Made by a program: the position numbers and the translations under genes
Source of the DNA: Streptomyces sp. S4.7
GTDB taxonomy: Bacteria > Actinomycetota > Actinomycetes > Streptomycetales > Streptomycetaceae
Reading direction: 5' to 3'
Assembly: GCF_010384365.1 (NCBI RefSeq)
Contig: NZ_CP048397.1
Span: 5,208,001-5,272,000, forward strand
Length of the DNA: 64,000 nt
Notes under the pieces: generated by a model
Told to the model about the DNA's origin: nothing
Databases searched by the model: none
What the model saw: only the letters and a program-made list of their open reading frames with translations
Part shown: positions 59,941-64,000 of the stretch, piece after piece
How positions within the stretch are numbered: position 1 is the first letter of the stretch
Layout of the letters: every line of letters starts with the position of its first letter

Positions 59941-60723
59941 CTAGACGGCTGTGGGAACGGTGTCTTCCGGCGCCGGTGCGCGTCCGGTGATCGCGAGGAA
60001 GGTGTCCTGGAGCGAGGCGCCGGGGGAGCCGACGTACTCGCGCTTCAGCGCCTCGGGCGCGCCCTCGGCCACCACCACGCCGTGGTCGATGACGACGAGC
60101 CGGTCGGAGAGTTCGTCGGCCTCGTCGAGGTAGTGCGTCGTGAGGACGACGGTCGTGCCGTGCTCCTGGCGGATACGGCGGATCAGCTCCCACAGCCCGG
60201 CCCTGCCGGCCGGATCGAGCCCGGTCGTCGGCTCGTCCAGGAACAGCACCTCGGGGCGGTGCGTCAGCCCCATCGCGATGTCCAGACGCCGGCGCTGCCC
60301 GCCGGAGAGCGCGGCGCACTTGCGGTCGAGCAGGTCGGACAGGTCGAGGTCGCGCGCCAACTCATCGGCGCGGGAAGCGGCTTCGGCCTTCGTCAGCCGG
60401 TGGAGCCGGGCCTGGGTGATCAGCTCCTCGCGTACGGAGATCTGCGGGTCGACGCCGCCCGCCTGCGCCACGTAACCGATCCTGTGGCGCACCCGCGCGG
60501 GCTCACGGACCAGGTCGAACCCGGCGACCGTCGCCACGCCTCCGGTGGGCGCCAGCAGTGTCGTGAGCATCCGCAGGGTGGTGGTCTTGCCCGCGCCGTT
60601 GGGGCCGAGGAAGCCGAGGATCTCCCCGGCCCGCACGGTCAGATCGATACCGCGCACCGCCTCGACGGTGCCCTGTCCGCTGGAGAAGGACCGGGCGAGC
60701 CCGGCCGTACTGATGATTGGCAT
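59941..60723 (-). CDS. ABC transporter ATP-binding protein (DrrA type)
   Basis: A 260-residue ATPase: Walker A GPNGAGKTTTLRMLTTLL (about 40-57), Q-loop YVAQAGGVDP, signature LSGGQRRRLDIAMGL, Walker B VLFLDEPTTGLDP and H-loop LTTHYLDEADELSDR. The DrrA-type sequence with an ABC-2 permease next to it suggests a drug or lipid exporter. It is divergent from the TetR regulator across 91 bases that include a 26-bp palindrome. Confidence 0.92.
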   Translation of the reverse strand: MPIISTAGLARSFSSGQGTVEAVRGIDLTVRAGEILGFLGPNGAGKTTTLRMLTTLLAPTGGVATVAGFDLVREPARVRHRIGYVAQAGGVDPQISVREELITQARLHRLTKAEAASRADELARDLDLSDLLDRKCAALSGGQRRRLDIAMGLTHRPEVLFLDEPTTGLDPAGRAGLWELIRRIRQEHGTTVVLTTHYLDEADELSDRLVVIDHGVVVAEGAPEALKREYVGSPGASLQDTFLAITGRAPAPEDTVPTAV

Positions 60724-60738
60724 GGCTCCAGAAAAACA

Positions 60739-60764
60739 GAGTCACTGAAATTTTGCAACGACTC
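60739..60764. promoter_or_regulatory. 26-bp palindromic operator between ABC exporter and TetR gene
   Basis: GAGTCACTGAAA (60739-60750) and TTGCAACGACTC (60753-60764) form an inverted repeat matching 9 of 12 positions around TT. A second arm pair CTGAAATTTTG/CAAAATTCAG (60745-60755/60765-60774) overlaps. It is in the right place for autoregulation by the divergent TetR-type repressor. Confidence 0.6.
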
Positions 60765-60814
60765 CAAAATTCAGCGGGACGGCGGCGCGAGCTTCCGTCC
60801 GTAAGCTGAGGGGC

Positions 60815-61453
60815 ATGTCCGAAGGGCTCCGTGAGCGCAAGAAGCGCCAGACCAGGCAGTACATCTCCGACGTCGCCACACATCTGTTCGTCGAGCGCGG
60901 CTTCGACGCGGTGACCATCGCCGAGGTCGCCGAGGCGTCGGACGTCTCCGTCAACACGGTCTACAACTACTTCTCGACGAAGGAAGACCTCTTCCTCGAC
61001 CGCAGCCGGGGCATCGTCGAGCGGCTCTCGCGGTTCGTACGGGCCCGTGACGCGGGTGAGTCGGCGGCGGAAGCGGTCCTGCGCGAACTGCGCGAGCTGA
61101 CCGAGACCGTCTCGCCCACGGTCGGACTGCACAGGGGTTACGACCGCTTCATGAAGGTCGTCGACGAGTCGCACTCGCTCAGGTCCCGCCTCTGGTACAT
61201 CCAGCAGGAACTGCTCGTCCATCTGGAGGCGACGCTCCGCGAGGAGACCGGCGCCGACGACTCGGACACGCTGCCCACCCTGGTCGCCGGTCAACTCGCC
61301 TGGGCGCACGGCACGCTCATGGCGTTCGTCGGACGCCGGATGCTGGCCGGCCGGACCCCGGAGGACACCTCGCGCGAAGCGCTCGTGCTGCTGGACGACA
61401 TCGAGGAAGTACTGGGCGAGAAGGTGCTCAAGTACGCTGTACGGCAAGGGTGA
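60815..61453 (+). CDS. TetR-family transcriptional regulator
   Basis: A 212-residue regulator. The helix-turn-helix is residues 25-70 (FVERGFDAVTIAEVAEASDVSVNTVYNYFSTKEDLF), followed by a helical ligand-binding and dimer domain. ATG 60815 follows GAGGGG closely. It is divergent from the ABC exporter and is expected to repress it at the 26-bp palindrome. Confidence 0.9.
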   Translation: MSEGLRERKKRQTRQYISDVATHLFVERGFDAVTIAEVAEASDVSVNTVYNYFSTKEDLFLDRSRGIVERLSRFVRARDAGESAAEAVLRELRELTETVSPTVGLHRGYDRFMKVVDESHSLRSRLWYIQQELLVHLEATLREETGADDSDTLPTLVAGQLAWAHGTLMAFVGRRMLAGRTPEDTSREALVLLDDIEEVLGEKVLKYAVRQG

Positions 61454-61570
61454 TGGGCCGACTCGTGTCGTCTGCGGATGTGATGTCCGTCATGTGAGAC
61501 GTGACGCGCATCTCTTCACCACCACAGCGCACCTCACGACCGATAACCTCCGGCAGAGAGCAAATGTAAA

Positions 61571-61590
61571 GCGTGTGTTAAGGCACACGC
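61571..61590 (+). promoter_or_regulatory. Inverted repeat in the dehydrogenase leader
   Basis: GCGTGTG (61571-61577) and CACACGC (61584-61590) flank TTAAGG, 30 bases upstream of the 3-hydroxyacyl-CoA dehydrogenase start. It may be an operator or a small hairpin. Confidence 0.4.
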
Positions 61591-61620
61591 GGGTCCGGAG
61601 CGGAAATCAAGGGGTACGTC

Positions 61621-62469
61621 GTGGCCAGGAAGCTCGCCGTCATCGGTGCCGGACTCATGGGGTCCGGAATCGCGCAGGTCTCGGCCCAGGCGGGCTGGGA
61701 CGTCGTCCTGCGAGATGTGACCGACGAGGCCCTGGCCCGTGGCAAGGACGCGATCCGCGCCTCGTACGCCAGATTCGTCGCCAAGGGCAGGCTCGAAGAG
61801 GCGGACGCGGACGCCGCGCTCGCCCGGATCACCACGACCACCGACCTGGACGCCGCGGCAGACGCCGACATCGTCGTCGAGGCCGTCTTCGAGAAGCTCG
61901 ACATCAAGCACGAGATCTTCCGCGCGCTCGACAAGCTCGTCCGCGACGACACCGTCCTCGCCTCCAACACCTCGGCGATCCCGATCACCAAGATCGCGGC
62001 GGCGACGGAGCGTCCCGAGCGCGTCGTGGGCGCCCACTTCTTCTCTCCCGTACCGATGATGAACCTCTGCGAACTGGTACGCGGCTACAAGACCAGCGAC
62101 GAAACCCTCGCCACCACACGGGAGTTCGCCGAATCGGTCGGCAAGACCTGCATCGTCGTCAACCGTGATGTCGCGGGCTTCGTCACCACCAGGCTCATCA
62201 CCGCCCTGGTCGTCGAGGCGGCCAAGCTCCAGGAGTCGGGCGTCGCCACCGCCGAGGACATCGACATCGCGTGCAAGCTCGGCTTCGGCCACGCCATGGG
62301 GCCGCTCGCGACCGCCGACCTCACGGGCGTCGACATCCTGCTGCACGCCGCCGACAACATCTACACCGAGTCGCAGGACGAGAAGTTCGCCGCGCCCGAG
62401 TTGATGCGCCGGATGGTGGACGCGGGTGACATCGGGCGCAAGAGCGGGCAGGGCTTCTACAAGCACTGA
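61621..62469 (+). CDS. 3-hydroxybutyryl-CoA dehydrogenase family
   Basis: A 282-residue NAD-dependent 3-hydroxyacyl-CoA dehydrogenase. The Rossmann motif is LAVIGAGLMGSGIAQ (residues 5-19). The catalytic His and Glu are in GAHFFSPVPMMNLCELV (His about 140). The C-terminal domain has VNRDVAGFVTTRLI and GFGHAMGPLATADLTGVD and ends with RKSGQGFYKH. It acts on acetoacetyl-CoA/3-hydroxybutyryl-CoA type substrates. GTG 61621 follows AAGGGG. Confidence 0.93.
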   Translation: MARKLAVIGAGLMGSGIAQVSAQAGWDVVLRDVTDEALARGKDAIRASYARFVAKGRLEEADADAALARITTTTDLDAAADADIVVEAVFEKLDIKHEIFRALDKLVRDDTVLASNTSAIPITKIAAATERPERVVGAHFFSPVPMMNLCELVRGYKTSDETLATTREFAESVGKTCIVVNRDVAGFVTTRLITALVVEAAKLQESGVATAEDIDIACKLGFGHAMGPLATADLTGVDILLHAADNIYTESQDEKFAAPELMRRMVDAGDIGRKSGQGFYKH

Positions 62470-62598
62470 GTCCCCGCCGGCGAGTGGAGTGGCGGGCGCC
62501 GAGCGACATCGACCGGTCGCTCCTCACCCCACCGGGTGAATTCGGTATCAGTTCGCTCACGGACGGCAACTTCCGCAGCCGCACGGCTGTCAGGTGTT

Positions 62599-62691
62599 GC
62601 ACAGAGACATCGCACGAAGACATTGCACGGACGCGTCGCACGGACGCGTCGCACACAGACCGAGCACACAGACGCGGAGCACAGAGGCATT
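62599..62691. repeat. Seven 13-bp tandem repeats upstream of STAS gene
   Basis: Units beginning GCAC occur at 62599, 62612, 62625, 62638, 62651, 62664 and 62679 (the last with a two-base offset). Units 3 and 4 are identical (GCACGGACGCGTC). No other tandem array of this length was noticed in the window. The array ends 13 bases before the STAS start codon, in the probable leader or promoter. Confidence 0.75.
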
Positions 62692-62703
62692 CGGGGAGCG
62701 CAT

Positions 62704-63027
62704 ATGTACATCAGGGGCGACCACGCCGAGCTGGTCGTCGAGGGCCGCCTCGACGTCCGCAGCGCGGCGGACGCCCGTACGGTCCTGCACACGGCCGTCG
62801 ACGACGGAGCCGGCGACCTGGTGCTCGATCTGACCGGACTGGATTCCTGGGACGCCACGGGTCTCGGCGTCATCATGGGCGCGCACCGCAGAGCCGGACG
62901 CTGCGGACGCAGACTCGTCCTGCGCGGCGTGCCCACCCAGATGCAGCGCCTGCTGGTGGCCACCCGGCTGCACCGCATCCTCGCCATCGAGGGCGGTATC
63001 GCAGCAGAATCGCTTCCGCGAGTCTGA
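62704..63027 (+). CDS. STAS-domain anti-anti-sigma factor-like protein
   Basis: A 107-residue STAS protein (SpoIIAA-like): YIRGDHAELVVEGRLDVRSAADART, VLDLTGLDSWDATGLGVIMGAHRRAG, RRLVLRGVPTQMQRLLVATRLH. The phospho-acceptor region DSSGLG of SpoIIAA is DATGLG here, so Thr occupies the Ser58 position. It may control an anti-sigma factor kinase, but none is adjacent. ATG 62704 has GGGAG five to six bases upstream. Confidence 0.85.
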   Translation: MYIRGDHAELVVEGRLDVRSAADARTVLHTAVDDGAGDLVLDLTGLDSWDATGLGVIMGAHRRAGRCGRRLVLRGVPTQMQRLLVATRLHRILAIEGGIAAESLPRV

Positions 63028-63125
63028 CGCCCGAACCTCCGAACGCCCGGACCGCGGGCGTCGCCCGTCCGGCGCCCGCGGCCGGGGAGCCACGCACAAT
63101 CCTCACGAGACCGTGACGTCTCGGA

Positions 63126-63158
63126 CGGGGTGGCACCCCGGCTGTTCCTGGATACTGT
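63126..63158 (+). promoter_or_regulatory. 15-base palindrome and -10-like TACTGT
   Basis: CGGGGTG (63126-63132), G, CACCCCG (63134-63140) form a perfect palindrome. TACTGT (63153-63158) fits TANNNT 12 bases downstream. It may be the control region of the P-loop ATPase gene. Confidence 0.4.
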
Positions 63159-63285
63159 GCGGAGGTTTAGGGTTTCGGCCGTCGGCCGACCAACAACCCG
63201 TGCGGCGGGCACCGGACCAGAAGCGACAGCGGGGCGTGCGAGGCCGGAAGGGCAACCGCACGCCACGATCTGGGGGGCTTTGACG

Positions 63286-64000
63286 ATGAACCCGACCGAC
63301 CCGACCCACCCCGCGGACCCGCGTCCCGAGGGTGCCGGGCGCGCCGACGACAGACCCGCGGACGGCGCCGACCGTCCGAACCCGTGGCTGTCGCACCCGG
63401 CGCCCGCCCGCACCGTCGAGCTGATCTCGGGCGACTTCCTGATCACCGTCAACCCGGTCGACGGCAGCGAGATCGAGCCCTGCCCGCCCGGATCGCAGCC
63501 GCCCACCCCCGTCAGGCTCGACGCCGACGAGCGCGCCGAACAGCGCAGGGCCGGACGGCCGCCCATACCGCCCGGTCCCGGCGCGCCCCCGTTCCCGCTG
63601 CTGGAGCGTCAGGAGGAGCGCGAGCGGCTCGTCGGGCTGCTGGGGCGCGGCCACTCCATACGCCTCACGGGCTCGGCGGGCTCCGGCCGTACCGCACTTC
63701 TCGAAGCCGTCGCCGCCGACTGCGAGGAGCTGGCCCCGGACGGGGTCGTACGCCTCTCCGGCCACCACCGCACCGTCACCGAGCTGCTGTACGAGCTGTA
63801 CGCGGCCGTGTACCGGTCCGTGCTGCACCGCCCCGACCGCGCCGGACTGCTCGGACTCGTCCGCGGTATCGGCGCCGTCGTCGTACTCGACGACCTCGAA
63901 TTCGGCGGCGACCCGCTGGACGAACTCCTCGAAGCCGCGCCCGAATGCGCCTTCCTCCTCGCGGTCACCCCCGACGTGGACGCCCCCATGAGCCGTTCGC
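63286..64000 (+). CDS. P-loop ATPase, N-terminal part (truncated by window end)
   Basis: Open from ATG 63286 to the window end (at least 238 residues). The Pro/Asp/Arg-rich N-terminus of about 95 residues is disordered. Walker A is LTGSAGSGRTALLEAV (about 126-141) and the Walker B-like VVLDDLEFGGDPLDELL follows. This resembles the NTPase start of large STAND-type or ATP/GTP-binding regulatory proteins of Streptomyces. The remaining domains are outside the window, so function is undecided. GGGGGG precedes the ATG by about 12 bases. Confidence 0.7.
   Translation, partial: MNPTDPTHPADPRPEGAGRADDRPADGADRPNPWLSHPAPARTVELISGDFLITVNPVDGSEIEPCPPGSQPPTPVRLDADERAEQRRAGRPPIPPGPGAPPFPLLERQEERERLVGLLGRGHSIRLTGSAGSGRTALLEAVAADCEELAPDGVVRLSGHHRTVTELLYELYAAVYRSVLHRPDRAGLLGLVRGIGAVVVLDDLEFGGDPLDELLEAAPECAFLLAVTPDVDAPMSRS

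Overview
The window is chromosomal DNA from a high-GC actinobacterium, almost certainly a Streptomyces. The evidence is the extreme third-position G+C, many GTG and TTG starts, frequent ATGA/TGATG start-stop overlaps, G+C-rich hairpin terminators without T-tracts, a Rho with a long Arg/Gly-rich insertion, and a gene order that, from memory and unverified, resembles the SCO53xx region of S. coelicolor (ku/ligD, lysA-hom-thrC-thrB-rho, rpmE-prfA-prmC, atp operon, chitinase C). No prophage, CRISPR array or intact transposase gene was seen. The only mobile DNA is two short MITE-like elements and one fragment.

Layout. 1-9.7 kb: a partial degenerate protein kinase, small secreted or conserved proteins, an AurF-type diiron oxygenase followed by an amidase/DUF3291 pair, MITE A, a pbpA-rodA cell-wall pair, an SH3 protein and a zinc-ribbon protein. 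9.7-11.7 kb: divergent ligD-polymerase and ku genes for end joining. 11.7-18 kb: hemerythrin, a frameshifted GH97 glycosidase with an NPCBM domain, a membrane-anchored beta-sandwich protein and an aromatic-ring FAD monooxygenase. 18-26 kb: one leftward cluster with a conservon-type sensor kinase, a Roadblock protein and a complete branched-chain-amino-acid-type ABC importer whose two permeases are fused. 26.6-36 kb: tRNA-Arg(CCG), a single-domain response regulator, an ArgRS paralogue without its catalytic core, lysA, hom, thrC, thrB and rho. 36-45 kb: secreted trypsin with an FG-GAP domain, LCP ligase, rpmE, prfA, prmC, tsaC, a low-Mr phosphatase-like protein lacking the nucleophilic Cys, and a WecA/TagO-type transferase. 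45-53 kb: atpI-B-E-F-H-A-G-D-C and a DUF2550 gene. 53.6-64 kb: chitinase with a textbook chitin-regulon promoter, a NarL-type two-component system, a membrane protein, MITE B, PduO-type cobalamin adenosyltransferase, a drug-type ABC exporter with a divergent TetR regulator, a 3-hydroxyacyl-CoA dehydrogenase, a STAS protein and a partial P-loop ATPase.

How the genes work together. LysA, Hom, ThrC and ThrB are the lysine and threonine branches of the aspartate pathway. PrfA/PrmC/RpmE/TsaC serve translation (PrmC methylates RF1, TsaC makes the t6A precursor). The nine atp genes encode the complete F1Fo ATP synthase plus AtpI. PbpA and RodA form a peptidoglycan synthase pair. Ku and LigD-Pol are two parts of bacterial NHEJ.

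Most unusual items: (i) the CvnA/CvnB-like signalling pair joined to a Liv importer without the usual CvnC/CvnD partners; (ii) two related MITEs, each inserted at a CTAG that forms the TAG stop codon of a neighbouring gene, one beside a fragment of the other type; (iii) three degenerate-enzyme genes (pseudokinase, core-less ArgRS, Cys-to-Ser phosphatase); (iv) an upstream rho leader with a sigma-R-like promoter. All calls come from reading the sequence. No database search was run.
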